Origin: Camellia lanceoleosa | Lineage: Eukaryota; Streptophyta; Magnoliopsida; Ericales; Theaceae | Assembly: GCA_025200525.1 (NCBI GenBank) | Contig: CM045758.1 | Location: forward strand, 190,234,463-190,298,462 | Direction: 5' to 3' | Length of the DNA: 64,000 nt | Shown here: positions 11,421 to 23,915 of the stretch, in pieces | Layout: the number at the start of each line of letters is the position of its first letter | How positions within the stretch are numbered: position 1 is the first letter of the stretch | Program-made: the position numbers and the translations under genes | The notes under the pieces: model-generated | Seen by the model: only the letters and a program-made list of their open reading frames with translations | What the model was told of the DNA's origin: nothing | Databases searched by the model: none

Positions 11421-13822
11421 TTAAATGGGTTCGTTGCATGTCTTCCTGTTATGATTTCCCATGCGCCCACATCTGCTGCATCTGATTTGCTGCACATGTT
11501 CCCCTTTCGACGGTATTCTCTTCTTCTTTGGTCGACCAGGTGGTCGTTTCACGGCAGGGGGCTTGATGACGAAATCTTTCGGGTTGAAAGGGGGTTGCTC
11601 CACAGTGGGAATTGGGAAAATGCTTGCTGCATATGTTGCACGATATTCAGATACGTGGAAGAATGGTTCCACCAATGTGTTCAAATCTCGACCACTTTTA
11701 CGGACTGCAACCATTGCGTGTGAGCAAGGGAAGCCGTTAAGTTGCCACTTGAAACATGAGCAAGTGCGTTGTCCAATGTCAACGGTGACCGAAGGGAAAG
11801 AGTGCACTTCGTAAACATCAGCGTTTGATTGGCTCACTTTCCATGATCTGCCTTCGTTAAATGCTTTTTCTAGCGGGACTCCATTTTGGGGCATATGGTG
11901 CCGGTCCATGTTTGGGAAGCGTGTCTACGTTTTGCCATTTGACGCATCAATTTGGTGCGGATGCTGTCAACCATTCTTGTGATTAGGAGGTTTCGCGCTT
12001 CCCGGACCCATGAATTGAACGATTCTGCAGCATTTGAGCACATTTCATCGTAACGCCGCCCCCTGGAAAAATGAATACAACATGTAGGACAACAAAATAT
12101 GAACGTTGCGTCAAAATGTTTTATGAATGTTTTGGAAGAGCTTGTGGGACAGACCTGAAAAATGCATTTGCCCAATGTTGTGGATGTGCATTTGCTAGGA
12201 ATTCGAATGCAAATACTTCGCCGATTTGTGGAATTGTTCAACTTTGTGGTTAAAAGCGGTAACAGTTGGTGCGTATGCACAATGTAGTAATTGCTAACCA
12301 AACCGGCCCGGTGCATCTTGTTTGTAACGCACTGTCCCTCAAGTTCCTTTGCAAATGTTGTAGACAGAATGCATGTTCTGCATCCGGGAATACGGTTGGC
12401 ATTGCTTCTAGCAAGCCGAGGTTTTGATCGGAAACAAAGGTTAGAGGTCTGTCCCCCTGCACCACATGCGCGAGATGCTGAAGAAACCAAGACCAGTTTG
12501 CGGTGTTTTCGAAGTCCACCACCGCATACGACAAAGGGAACAAACCTGCGGAATTGGGAAATGTTGTCTAAGTAATTATGTGTTGTGTTAAATCTGTGTG
12601 GCATAAATATGGGACGAGTGGGTCTTTGGCGTAAATCAAATTTATGAATCTGGTATGGGTGCTTTTCATTGAAATCGTGTAGTGCATCAAGTAAAAATTG
12701 AAAGAACTGACCTTGATTTCCGTCTTTGGCAGTGGCGACAAGTAGAAAACCTTTGAAGCGCCCTTTGAGGAACGTGGCGTCTAAGAAAAGTAGGGGGCGG
12801 CAATGTTTGAACCCGTCGATACATGCTTTAAATGAAATGAAGAAGCGTGTGAACTGTTGGGTGTGTTCATCGTATTCGATGTTGACGTAAGTACCGGGGT
12901 TGTGTTCCATTACTACGTTACTATACCAACGTAACTGGTCGAACGAAATTGAATGTGCCCCGAATAGTTCTCCCCTCGCTTTTTCGACACCAAGCCACGC
13001 CACTCGGTAAGAGATATCGAGCCCATAATCTTGCTTTAAGTCCAATATCACTTCGGTAGGACGAGTTAGGGGCCTATCCCGCACACGTTCGGACACAATG
13101 TCGGCCACAAGATCAGATCCAACAAGTGGGTGTGTGGATGTCCGCACAGCCACGCCACATATGTGCTCACTGTTCCACTTACGTAGGTAGAAAAAACCAT
13201 TAGCCTCTAATTTCCGTCCGTGCACAGCCCAGGTGCAAGACTTTGATTCATGCATAGCACAGATAGCCGTTACCCGAACGGAGTCGTTCTTAACAAATTT
13301 GATCTGGAACCCACATTCGACGGCGTATTTTCGTAACACAGTTCGAAATTCAGAAGCCCCCCTTTCGAAATGCTGGCCGATGTGGGTAAAACCAGTTGCC
13401 CATGTAGCAGAAAGAAAGACTTTCTCCTTGTGTGGACAAAATGATTGCAACAGGTCGACCTCGTCATCCATCCCCAAATCATTTAATGCCGTAACCACCG
13501 TAGTGCCATTGGCGTAGATTGTTGAAGAATCAATGAGAGGAGTGTGGTTATCCAGACGGGGATGGTCCTCAACGACCACGTCAATTAACTGCAAGTGGAA
13601 GGAGCGTGCAAGACAAATCATATTCCGCATGTCGACATCATTCTGCAAGGAGAAGTTGTTATATCCGGGTATCTTATAGAACAGCAGAATGTTTCCCGGC
13701 AGTAGTTCGGCAAACTTCGAGCAAATATAATTGACCAACTCTGCAAAAGTGTTCGATGGTTGCAGACTATATGCGATGTTCGTAGACCGGTAACAACAAA
13801 GAAGCATCATGAAGGCGTCCAT
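11421..13822 (-). pseudogene. mudrA-type MULE transposase, frameshifted
   Basis: This is a cut-and-paste transposase of the Mutator superfamily. Exon 1 is 13822-12712, exon 2 is 12545-12155 and exon 3 is 12062-11421; both introns have GT-AG borders. Domain order is: a PB1-like N-terminus; a MuDR DNA-binding region with Cys/His residues (about residues 130-220); then the MULE DDE core. Catalytic residues are visible: first Asp in LLFLDATFLKG, second Asp in FVSDQNLGL followed by HAFCLQHLQRN, and Glu in NAAESFNSWV. A SWIM zinc finger (CSCFKWQLNGFPCSH) and a C-terminal zinc knuckle (CSRCGRMGNHNRKTC) follow. The frame breaks near 12280, near 12200 and near 11880, so no full-length product is possible without correction. 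It faces the Ulp1-like gene and defines the element as a MULE. Confidence 0.88.
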
Positions 13823-13952
13823 CTACAAATAAAAAAAACAAAGTACCCCGTCAAGCCAGAAAATACATAAAATACGATGGACGTATAGGTACAATGGAAA
13901 GTGTTCGTCGGTGCGAATGTGTCACAACGAATGCGTAACAGTTGGTAAACTT

Positions 13953-14002
13953 GGTGTAAACGCAGATTTCAATGTGATGGTGTAAACGCAGATTTCAATG
14001 TG
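13953..14002. repeat. Two adjacent 24-bp repeats upstream of the transposase
   Basis: GGTGTAAACGCAGATTTCAA followed by TGTG occurs twice with a 26-bp period, about 130 bp before the transposase start. It could be a binding-site duplication or simple slippage. Confidence 0.7.
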
Positions 14003-14349
14003 TTGGTTGTTCATATGTGTGGCAGAGCAGTGTAGCGAGTCATGTAATTGGGTGTTGTATTTGTGAAAACGAATCAATAAAACTGTGCAGAAGTGAGGGA
14101 GAATGCATAGAGTACCTGTTCTGGAAGACGGTGTGAATGTATGCCGAGAAGATACACGCACATACCACATACGTAATGTAAACCCTAAATATAATCTTTG
14201 CGTCAATTAATTATCACCCATGTCTACTTTATGATTGTTGGGATTGCACAAACGAAAAAGGAAAAATATAACATCCCATACAAATAGCGAGGGTATATGC
14301 GTCCAACCCACACCAAGAAGATTCAAAAAAGGACTTCTGGGTAAGGCAT

Positions 14350-14441
14350 CCCACCTAATATGGACTTGGCAAACAAACAAAAAATCAGTAGGACCAAATG
14401 GAGTATCTTTCATCCAAAAAGGACTTTCTAATAAATTTCCC
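14350..14441 (-). repeat. Right terminal inverted repeat of the MULE (diverged)
   Basis: In reverse complement it begins GGGAAATTTATTAGAAAGTC and matches the left end at 4211 in patches. It is followed by an A run at 14442-14451, possibly the second half of the target duplication. Confidence 0.5.
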
Positions 14442-14575
14442 AAAAAAAAAAGGAGCTAATATCTACACACAAATTTAATTACATAAATTAAGATGAGAAT
14501 AAATCATTACAAGAATTTAAATATATATGTATATTTGTCATGTTATTTTATAGTTTAGTAAAATTTAGTTTATAA

Positions 14576-15157
14576 GACCATCTCCAACGGAGAACCAAAT
14601 CCAGCATCAAATTCAAAATTTGATGAAAAATCCACTTTTCACAGCTCCAACCGTTGCACCAAACTCATATCAAACTGAGGATTCACCAAACAAAACATCA
14701 AACTGATACAGATTTTACCAAATCACTGTTACTGACCGTTGAAAGTGGTACACCGGTTGCCCGGGTGGTTGCCCGACCGGTTGACCAACCGGTCAACCGG
14801 TTCTCTTTGAAATACATGGGTTCAAACAGGTCAAAAACAGTTCAAACCGTTTAAAAAAAAAAAAAAAAAAAAAATTTGCCTAGGTGGTCGACCACCCGGT
14901 TGACCGGCCAGTTGACCACCCGGTCGACCACCCAAAAGTTCAAAAAGTTCAAAATAAAAGGTTCAAACCGGTAAAAAAAAAATAAATAAATTTGCCCTTT
15001 ACCGGTTGACCGGCCGGTCGACCAACCAGTTGCCTGGCGCAAATTTGATGAAACGGATTTAATGCTGAACCGTTGGAGCGCGACGTATCAAATTAAGGAA
15101 ATGGCCTGTTTTTTACTCAGATTTGGTGAAATATTTGCTACACCGTTGGAGATGCTC
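14576..15157. mobile_element. Tourist/Harbinger-like MITE, 582 bp
   Basis: The ends are GACCATCTCCAACGG and, in reverse complement, GAGCATCTCCAACGG (14 of 15 match). The flanks are TAA at 14573-14575 and 15158-15160, the 3-bp duplication typical of PIF/Harbinger elements. The interior contains about a dozen GGTTGACC, GGTCGACC and CCGGTTGACC blocks in both orientations around an A run at about 14850-14872. It has no transposase. Confidence 0.8.
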
Positions 15158-15160
15158 TAA

Positions 15161-16229
15161 CAAGAAATATATGCTATTCTAATTAACTATTTGATTTTTA
15201 CAAAAATATGTACAAAAAAAATAGACAAACTGATATGATGAAATATTTTGTTTTATTGATTATTTTACTCTAGAATGAGCTATATTTTAGCCCATCCCAA
15301 TCTTTTTTTCAATTGGACCTAACAATAATTTTTGTTGGGGCCTTATTTTAATTTCTAATAACAAATTAAGAAAATGGGGTCCTCTATTTTGATCCCAATT
15401 TCTAATGACAAAAAATAATTACAAATATATGGGGTGTAACTTTTTGGATGTAATAAAATTATGGTAAAAATTAGAGGGTTGCTGAATGTTCCTACCTTTT
15501 TACTTTGGGCCTCCTACCACCTAAATTATTTCCCTCTTTATTTTTCTTTGGACCCCTATCATAATCTTAAATATACCCTTTGAACCCCACCTTTACACCT
15601 TCCACCTACAAATCATCATTTCTTCCTCTAGCAGTCCCCCTTCCACTTTGGCTATCTTCCCCCTTCGATAACCTATTCAGATAGCGATAGCAGTAGCAGC
15701 AACAAAGCAACTGTTTGCTTTCTCGAAGTATCAAACAGATGTGAACTATGTCTCAAGGAATGTAACAACGTTGGAAGGTTTATAGCTGAAGATCCATTTT
15801 TGAAAAATTCAATGATAAGTGAAGATCACAAGGATGGTGATGTTGATCAAATTAGGGCTGAAAATTGAAGTCTAATGGGCCCGAGTTCAAAAGATGATTC
15901 CTCCATTGTATAGAATCACATTGATGTTGCTAAAGATGAAGGATAACTAGTTCGGAAAACTTCTCTTTTTGGCTTCACACCCACTCTCGTCATTGTTCAA
16001 AAAACCGATTTTGAACAAAAGCTTGATGTTCAATGCTATATAGCCGAACAAAAGGCATAAGTTCGGTTATGGAGCACCAAACATATTCAACAAGTTGAAA
16101 ATAAATCGACCAAACTGTAAGGTGGGGAGAGAAATCAATGGGGAAAGAGAGAGTCCCACATGAAAGAGAAAAAAAATAGTAGGTTTCGAAGGATGTAGAT
16201 GAAGATTGCAAAAGAGAGTTGATCTAGGT
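15161..16229. other. Intergenic DNA with a possible decayed coding fragment
   Basis: 15161-15700 is AT- and pyrimidine-rich. Between about 15710 and 16000 one plus-strand frame reads Cys-containing, acidic sequence (for example CELCLKECNNVGRFIAEDP) with three or so stops. It may be a relic exon, but I do not recognise the family. No other gene is seen. Confidence 0.3.
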
Positions 16230-16234
16230 TGCTC

Positions 16235-16292
16235 TGTAACACCCCAACCCTTTACATGTCATCGATATTGTCTACTTTGGGTCACGCCGATA
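16235..16292 (-). repeat. Terminal 58 bp of the Cassandra 3' LTR
   Basis: It begins TGTAACACCCCAACCC and matches the start of the intact LTR at 56703 closely (shared CATGTCATCGATATTGT). It is cut at 16292 by the outer gypsy LTR and resumes at 56385. Confidence 0.88.
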
Positions 16293-16533
16293 TGTAGACG
16301 TCCCCGAACTCCCCGGGAGGATGACTCCCGTCTTGTTCGTTTTGCGGGTCTACTACAGTTCGGATTCAAATTGTCACGGTTCTTAATCTGAACCAAAGAG
16401 TCCAAATCCGGCAAATCGTTTTGAGAAAACAGATTTTTGAAAGAAGTGCCAAACATGGACTGCTTTGCCAAATACAGAGTCGCCACCTAAATATTTTTTA
16501 AATGGGGGAATTTAGGAAACCCTGATTCGGTGC

Positions 16534-19500
16534 TGTAGACACCCCATTTTTGACCGTCCTCAAGACTTGGACGTCACCGCTTGAACACCCGGTAATTATC
16601 CATGTTCGTGTTCGTTTGGAGTTCCCGGAGTCCTCGGCTACGCGCCTTACCTCAGGACCTCCGAACTTGACTGTTTTGTGTCTGGTTTTGCACCAAACAC
16701 TTATGCTCTGCCTTGGAGGGGCAGGGAATGCCTTGTGAGGCATCCCCCTTTCACCGGCGATGGCTAGAAACCCACGTGGTTGGTGTTGCCATCGGTACTA
16801 TATTGTGCCGTCGGCGATCAATTTTGTCAAAATGACAATTTTGCCGACTCTTGTCGATTGCTTTATGAGATATTTTAAGGCAGCTGTCTTGCATTTGTTT
16901 CCCCTCCATACACGTGTATGGAGGGATGAGCCTTTGTTTTGCTTAGCTTGTAAGCTTTGTTGCCTGCAAGAGAGGGATCTCTTCTCTTGGCTCAAGGGTT
17001 AGAAGAGTTAGAGTTTTTTGGAGAGAAAAGACAGAGAAGAAGCTCTGGTTTCAGGGTTTGAATTCTATATCTATTCTATCTCTCTTTTGCTCTCTTGTTT
17101 GTACACTAGGTGTTTGTGTCTCACTATTGCATATCAACACCTAGTGTTTCACCTTTTCTTGGTTACTGAGGTTCCAAGAGGTTGTTCTTAGAGTTTTTGG
17201 CTGGATTAGAGCTTAAGGAAGTAACAACATCATCTTTGGTGAAGAAGGTCAACAAGGGTGAGAAACTTGCTTTATTTCCCTCATTCTTGCACTCCATTTT
17301 TACCTATCTTTGAACTGTTTTTGTGCTTGGTTTTTAATACAAAAAAGTTCTGTTTTTTTAGTCCTCTTGATAGTTTATTAAGGGTACTTTGTGCTTTGGG
17401 GAGGTTTGACCACCCTTAGGCCTTGAAAAGGCCTCATTTTGTGCTATTGTGTTGAGATCCGGGATTTTGGTGTTTGGGTCTCTTCACCACTGTAATCTTG
17501 AGGGATTTCAGTGGTGAAGATGATGCCTTAAAGTCCTAAGAAGGAGGGGGTCACCCCCTCTCCTTGATGTCCTTGAAAAGGGCAAGTTTTGCCTCTTGAG
17601 GGAGCATTGTGATCGAGTGTGTGTTGAGCATGTCATGACTGTTTTTCATGCTTATTATACCATGATATAACATGATTTTAAGTTGGTTTTGGTCCCTTAT
17701 GCATGCTTAGCATAGTTGCCTTGTAATGCCTTGATATTGCCTTAACCTGCCTTAGGTTGTTAGCCCTAATTTGAGCATGATTTAGGCTTAGACTTGTGAA
17801 TGATTTGTGCTTATTTTTCCATGCTTTAGGTTTGTCCATAGTCTTTTGGATTGATTTTAGCATGCTTACTATAGCTCCTTTGTATTTGTGGCTTGCCGGG
17901 CTTGTATGCCTCAAGTATGCGAGTGTATAGCATGTGTTGCTTGCATTATTTTGATGGTTTGGAACCACCCCACGTGTAATTTCAGACCCTTTGGCATGCC
18001 CATATGCTCGCCTTGCATACCTCTTTAATGCTTTAAAAGCATGTGTTGAATGCTCCATGTTTTGGCCAATATGCATGCCTTTAAATTTGAGTCACTTAGA
18101 TGCCATCTATGTGGTCTTTTGGACTTAGTTTTATGTGTTAAAACTCTGTTTTTGGTCGCCTAATGCATGCCATGAATGGTTGTGTTAAGTGTAGTCCATT
18201 ACCTCTTTGGTGAACCTTGAATGCTTAGGACATTGTAGCATGATTAGTTTGCTTTGTTGCTCGGCTTGACACCATGTTTTGCATGATTTTCAGAGTTTAG
18301 GATGCATGTTGAGTGTCCATGATATCCCCTTTCAAGTGTGCTTGAGGGTTGCTTATTTTGTGCCTAAGTGTTAAGTCTTAACATATGCATGTGTGTGTGT
18401 GTGTTGGCTTTCATTTTTGGGCATTATGGCTACTGATTTTGGGCATATTTGGAGTTGCCTAGGTCATGTTTAAGACCATCATTTGCTTGTTTGCATGCTT
18501 ACCTCATGTTTGCTTGTATGCTTGTGCATAAGTACATTGCATTGCTCATATTACATGATAGCTAACATGACTAGGTTGCATTGCATCAACATGCATTCCT
18601 TGTCCCTTGATTTGGTGATAGGGATTGGGATTTTGGTTTGTTTGGTTTGCATGCATTTGAGATTGAAAGTGCACATTTGATCCTTTGGGCCATCATGCAT
18701 GGAAATGTGTGATTGGTAGCCCGAGAATCGAGGCACATGCCCCGTTGAGTCACAAATATGATAAGGGGCATGATTGGTGCACACATTGTTGGAATTACAT
18801 TGCCATGCAAGTCTTTGCCCTCTGTGCCTGGCGGTGTTTAGTGCCGACCGGCAGTCTATTGATGGCCGATGGATATATTTTGTGCCGATGGTTACATCCT
18901 AGTGCCGGTGGTCATTTCCTCCAGCCGGTGGGATTCTTCAGTGTCCAGAGAGGCATCCTTGAGACTTTGACAGATTTCAGAGGAACAAAGCAGGGAAAAC
19001 AGAGGCAAGCTAGGCATGGCAGTGCAATTCCGAGCGGAATCCGAGCGCGCGTGCATTGAGCCCTCGCCCCGAGGCGGTTTACTGTTTTTCTTAGATTAAG
19101 TATTTTGTTAATTTAATTAATTTGTAATATTTAATTAGCTTGCGTAGTTAATTAATTGTATTATTCTTTTGGTCCCTCCGAGCGAGGGCGAATCTGTAAT
19201 AAGTGTGCGTGGGTGTGTGCATGTTTTCCAACCCCCACTTCTTTCTTCCCTTTTACTTACCTGGTTTTAATGGTTAGTATTAGGGCACGTTTATTTTAGC
19301 ATACCTTATGCAATGAACGCGTGCATCCATGCATTTGTTGATATGCATCGGGCTCGGTACATCATACAAACTGCATTGTATTTTCAATTCCAAATTGAAT
19401 ACGTGCATCGAATAAAGTGCATTTCACATGCCATCTTTAGGGTTAACCGAGCCTACTCTAAATCACATCCTGCATGCGATGCATTAGTCACTCTAACATG

Positions 19501-20198
19501 AACCAGGGCATGCATGTTTGCTAACCAATTTCTTGTTTTGGCACGGAGTACGATGTAAGTATTTTACGCTTTAATATACCACATGTGTGTGAATGTTGCC
19601 ATGACAGTATGCTTACCATGCGGCTAAGTGCTTATGTGAGATAAACTGTTTGAATGCCTGTGGGTGGAGGTTGGATTGCTTGAGTTGGAAAACTCGTTGA
19701 AATCCGTGTTTTAGCCTACTTGCGAGTAGCAAATTCAAGCATTTTTAAACGAACGGATATGCAATGTTTATTTCAAATTAGACAATCTAGTCTATACTTG
19801 TTTGTCAGTCGATAACATAGTAAGTCTAGGCTAATAATTGGAATAAGAGCATGTAATGTTTTCAAAATCGGATATCACGGTTAGTAGAGGCGGTCTTGAT
19901 CGGCGAAAGGAGGTGCTCATAGTGACCTTCCGATCGCGTACCCAAGCTCGAGCCAAGACCACTTTGGTGATGACGGACATGTGGCCTTTGACACCGAGTC
20001 GTGGTTTCCAAAATTTCCATTTTAAAATATTTAGGTGGCGACTCAGAATCCGCAAAGCAGTCCATGTTTGGCACTACTTCTCAAAAATCTGTTTTCTCAA
20101 ACGATTTGCCAGAGTTGGACTCTTTGGTTCAGATTTAGAACCGCAACACAAAAAAGGGAGTCCGAACTGTAGCATAGAGGCCCACAGGCGCCATTACA
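16534..20198 (+). mobile_element. Solo LTR of a related Tat family
   Basis: It begins TGTAGACACCCCATTTTTG and ends ...CCATTACA, 3665 bp, with GGTGC on both sides (16529-16533 and 20199-20203). Its 3' part (TATTTAGGTGGCGACTC and TAGTAGAGGCGGTCTT blocks) matches the other Tat LTRs. No internal region is present, so it is the product of LTR-LTR recombination. The short open frames inside it are LTR sequence, not genes. Confidence 0.85.
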
Positions 20199-23100
20199 GG
20201 TGCCAAAGACCACGTGTCCGTCATCACCAAAGTTGCCTCGCCGGGAGCTTGGGTACGATTGGGAAAGGTCACTATGAGCACCCTCTCGGGTCCGAAGACC
20301 GGCCTCTACTAACCATGATATCCAATTTTGAAAACGTTATGTGTTCTTATTCCGGTTATTAGCCTAGAATTACTATGTTATGCGCACAGCAAACAAGTAT
20401 AGACCAAATCGCCTAAATTGGAACAAAACATTTCATGTTTGTTTTGAAAACGGTTTGCTACTCGCAAGTAGGCTAAAATACAGGTTTTGCCACCCTCGAG
20501 TGGGCTTTGGAAAAGATGGCTTTGCCACTATCTAGTGGGCTTAAAACTCTCAGTTTTAATGCATTTATTCCAATTTAGGTAATTTGACCTCCATTCACAG
20601 GCATTCAAGCAGTTATATCACATAAGCAGCTAGCCTCATGGTAATCATGCTATTATGGCAACACTCACACGCATGCGGTATGCTAAAGCATAAAAGCTTA
20701 CCTAGTACTCCAAGCCAAAACAGAAACTAGTTAGTAATCAAGTGCATGATCCTAGTTCATGTTAAGATGGCTAATGCAACACATGCAGAATGCAACTAAG
20801 ATAGGCTCGGCTAATCTACAATGACATGTGAAATGCTACAACTAACACGTATTCAATTTGGAATTGAAATACAGATGCAGTTAGAATGATGCGCCGAGCC
20901 CGGTGCATATAAGACAAATGCATGGATGCACGCATGCATAGCATACTGTATGCTAATTTGAATATGCCCTAAACTAACCATTGAAAGCTAGTAAATAAAA
21001 GGGAAGAAAGACGTGGGGTTGGAAGACATACACACACTCACGCACACTTATTACACAATTGCCCTCGCTCGGAGGGTCCGAATAAATATTACAGTCCGAA
21101 TAAATAATACTAAATTAATTATTACAGAATTTCTAATTAATTGACAGATTAAATGCAGAAAGAAGATGGCCACAGCCCCGCCTCGGCATGCGTGAATGAT
21201 GCATGCTTGATCCGTCTCGCCCGGAAACTTGCTGCCATAGCACTACTGCCTTTGTTAACACTGCCCTGCTCCTCTGAAGACTACAAAAGCCTTGGAACAT
21301 GCTCTATGGATGTTGGAGAATGCCACCGGCCAAGCACAAATACCACCGGCCAAAGGGAGGAACCACCGGCCACCTTTTTTTACTATCGGCCAAAATTAAT
21401 GGCCGGCCGGCACTAAACTTAGCCAACCGGCCAAAACTCCCTGCAGAAACTGGTTTTTGGCAGCAACAAAGGACAGACAGTGTATGGCATGGAATTTCAA
21501 ACAAATGTAGGCATGGCCACACTCCCTATCATGCAATGGACTCAAGGGAGCATGGCCCTCGATCCTTGGGCCATCAATTGTGCATTTTGGTGCATGATGG
21601 CCTAAGAGGCCAAGGTTGCAATTCAATGAGAATGCATGCAACACACAAATGAATACCAAGACCCCATCATGTCAAAGTCAAGGGCCTCGGCGACCGAGAG
21701 TTGAGACGTGTTACATCACTTGTAGTATGAACACTTCTCACCCCTCAAGTTTGGCTTGACACCCCAAGCCAAACAATGCAATGCAAGTATATAAGCATGG
21801 CTCAAACATGCAAATGAAACTAAGGCACAAAGCATGTCAAATATGCAGCAAGTATGTGGGATGGCTCAACATTGAACTAACATGCAAGTAAGATACAATG
21901 CAAACATGCTTCTAATGTAATGCAACATGCTCATGCAAAGGTGAATGTAGACCACGAAGAGGGAGACCTCAGACCTTCCCAAAAACAGTGGCTAAAGATG
22001 CCAAAATAAAGGTACCAATCATAGAAGACAAACATGCCAATCAATGAGCCCAAGACTAAGGTATAAAAGCCAACTCGAGCACACCTAAAGGAAGACAAAC
22101 ATGGACATTGAGACCAACAAAATCAGTGCTATAGCATGTGAGAATGAGCCCCTAAAACCCACACATGGCCTCCCAAATGATCCAAACACATAGGCATACA
22201 CAATGCACATTTCAAGGCATGAAATCATAACACTTCAAAGCATTGAAAGGGACACAAAGGACAATGTAAGACCACATTACATGGACTGAAATATGATCCC
22301 AACCGATGCCAAATGATGATAATAGGCTAAGCTAAGCATGTTAGTGACCCATACACTCAAGGCTCACAATCCAAAATGCAAAGCAACTATATCAAACATG
22401 CTAAACAAGACCAAATCAGTGGCCAACAGGCCTTATGCATGACGAAATATGGCCAAGAACTTCACAAAGTAAAGTCAAAATATGAGAGCATAATGATCAA
22501 AAGTCATGATACATTCCTAGGCAAAATGAAGGAATACAAAGCAAGTACAAGATACATGCTAAGGGTCAACAAACCCACATGAGACAGAGATATAATACAA
22601 CCCAAAACACCCAAAAAGCCTCTGAAATGGAGTCATAAACAACTAAGCATGTATGCTACCATATGAGCCAGGAATATGCAAAAATGAAACACAAAGGGGA
22701 AAGGGGTGTCCCTCCCCTATTCAAAACCTCAAACCTCCTTCCTCACCACTGAAAATCCACTGGATTTCAGTGGTGAGAAGGCCAACACACCAAGGTAAGC
22801 AAGGCCTAACAAAAGAGTACCAAAAAAGGCCAAAATAGAGCGAAGAGGGAGAGGTCGACCCCAAATGCCAAAATAACCTTAATGAAAGACCTCAAGCATA
22901 CAAAAATAAGAATTTTTCTAGTTATACACAAAGCTCAAATCAGCATGCAAGATAGGTAAAAAAACTATTACAAAAATGGGAAATCTAAAGTAAAGAGATT
23001 ACCCTTGAAGAACCCTTGATGAACAGCCAATGTAGCCCTCTTCTTTTGATCAAAATCAATCCAAAAATTCAAGAACAAACCCTCCAAGCCCCTCAAGGTC

Positions 23101-23291
23101 GAAGTAAGGTGTGGTAGTGTGTGTCTTAGTGCAAAACTAAGGTAAAAATGCACTTTTAGGCCACAAAACACACACAAAGGAAGAGAGAGAGAAGAATATA
23201 GAGAGAGAATATATTTGACAGATATATATATGTATATCTCTGGTTTTTTTGATCAAAAACTCTAACCCTAAACCAAGGAGGAAGAAGGGTT

Positions 23292-23299
23292 CTTATATA
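23292..23299 (-). promoter_or_regulatory. Probable TATA box of the outer 3' LTR
   Basis: TATATAAG on the minus strand, about 600 bp from the LTR start. The same place in the 5' LTR (55780-55773) reads TATATCAG, which would weaken the promoter copy that actually drives the element. Confidence 0.5.
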
Positions 23300-23902
23300 C
23301 ACATAGGAAATGGCTTAAAGGTTCTTCAAGAAGCTAAATGAAAATGGGCAAAGGGTGCAAAGGAGTCAAGGCTTCTAGAGAAAGCTAAGACAGCTGACCA
23401 AGCTTCCCCAAGAAGCTTGGCCAAAGGGTTCAACCTTCTAGAAGGAAAAGGGGATCAAAGGCTCAAAATGGTTATCCCCGTGCATAGGGAGTGGGGTCTG
23501 TGCCTCCCAGCTGGCACAGCTGGCATGCACCATGCCTGAGGGGGGTTCAAAAGGGTCACCGGCCGGTAAAATAGATCATCGACCAAAAAAGGGGCCAGCC
23601 GGCTACACAGAGTGCCGACCGGCCATTGATAACAAGCAACAATGACAAGGAATGGCCGGTAAGGTAAAGGGAAGGCCGGTGGAGTGTGGGGATGGCTAAC
23701 AAGCCATTCCCTGCCTCCCAAGGAAAAAACAAAAAGTGTTTGGTGCAAAACCAAACACTAAACGAACGAGTTAAGAGATCCTGAGGCGAGGCGTGCAGCC
23801 GAGGCCTCCGGGAACTCAAAACGAACATGAACAAGGGTGATCACTGAGTGTTCAATCAGTGACGTCCAAGTCTTGAGGATAGTCAAAAATGGGGTGTCTA
23901 CA

Positions 23903-23915
23903 GTTGCCCCTCTTT
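23903..23915 (-). other. Polypurine tract of the outer Tat element
   Basis: AAAGAGGGGCAAC on the minus strand directly precedes the 3' LTR and is identical to the tract of the inner element (40460-40472). It primes plus-strand DNA synthesis. Confidence 0.88.

Larger units (their letters stand above)
4210..14441. mobile_element. Mutator-like element (MULE) carrying a Ulp1-like gene and a mudrA-type transposase
   Basis: The outer ends are GGGAATTGACCAG at 4211 and, in reverse complement, GGGAAATTTATTAG at 14441. They stay weakly alignable for about 90 bp through repeated TCC-containing blocks, which suggests old, diverged terminal inverted repeats. Both ends abut A runs (4199-4209 and 14442-14451), so a 9-10 bp target duplication of pure A is possible. 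Inside are a plus-strand Ulp1/SENP-like protease gene (5566-9099) and a minus-strand transposase (11421-13822), arranged tail to tail. This gene pair is the known layout of Kaonashi-type MULEs in plants. Both genes are broken, so the copy is not autonomous. The ends are inferred; the internal genes are firm. Confidence 0.75.
16293..23902 (-). repeat. 3' LTR of the outer Tat element, interrupted by a solo LTR
   Basis: The LTR comprises 16293-16533 and 20204-23902, about 3.94 kb, matching the 3.93-kb 5' LTR at 52457-56384. It runs TGTAGACACCCC...GACGTCTACA on the minus strand. The solo LTR at 16534-20198 sits between two copies of GGTGC. Confidence 0.9.

Noticed and set aside
12071..12711. Continuous transposase reading through 12711-12546
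   Set aside because: The continuous frame runs through an intron (donor AAGGTCAGT, acceptor CCGCAGG) into nonsense; the MULE core continues in the spliced frame from 12545.
15710..16000. Independent gene between the MITE and Cassandra
   Set aside because: Only short frames with several stops and no family match; kept as a low-confidence relic.
22376..22582. Small conserved protein, because 54859-55065 is nearly identical
   Set aside because: The two lie at the same place in the two LTRs of one element; identity reflects LTR pairing, not selection on a protein. The same holds for 30590-30808 and 42503-42721.
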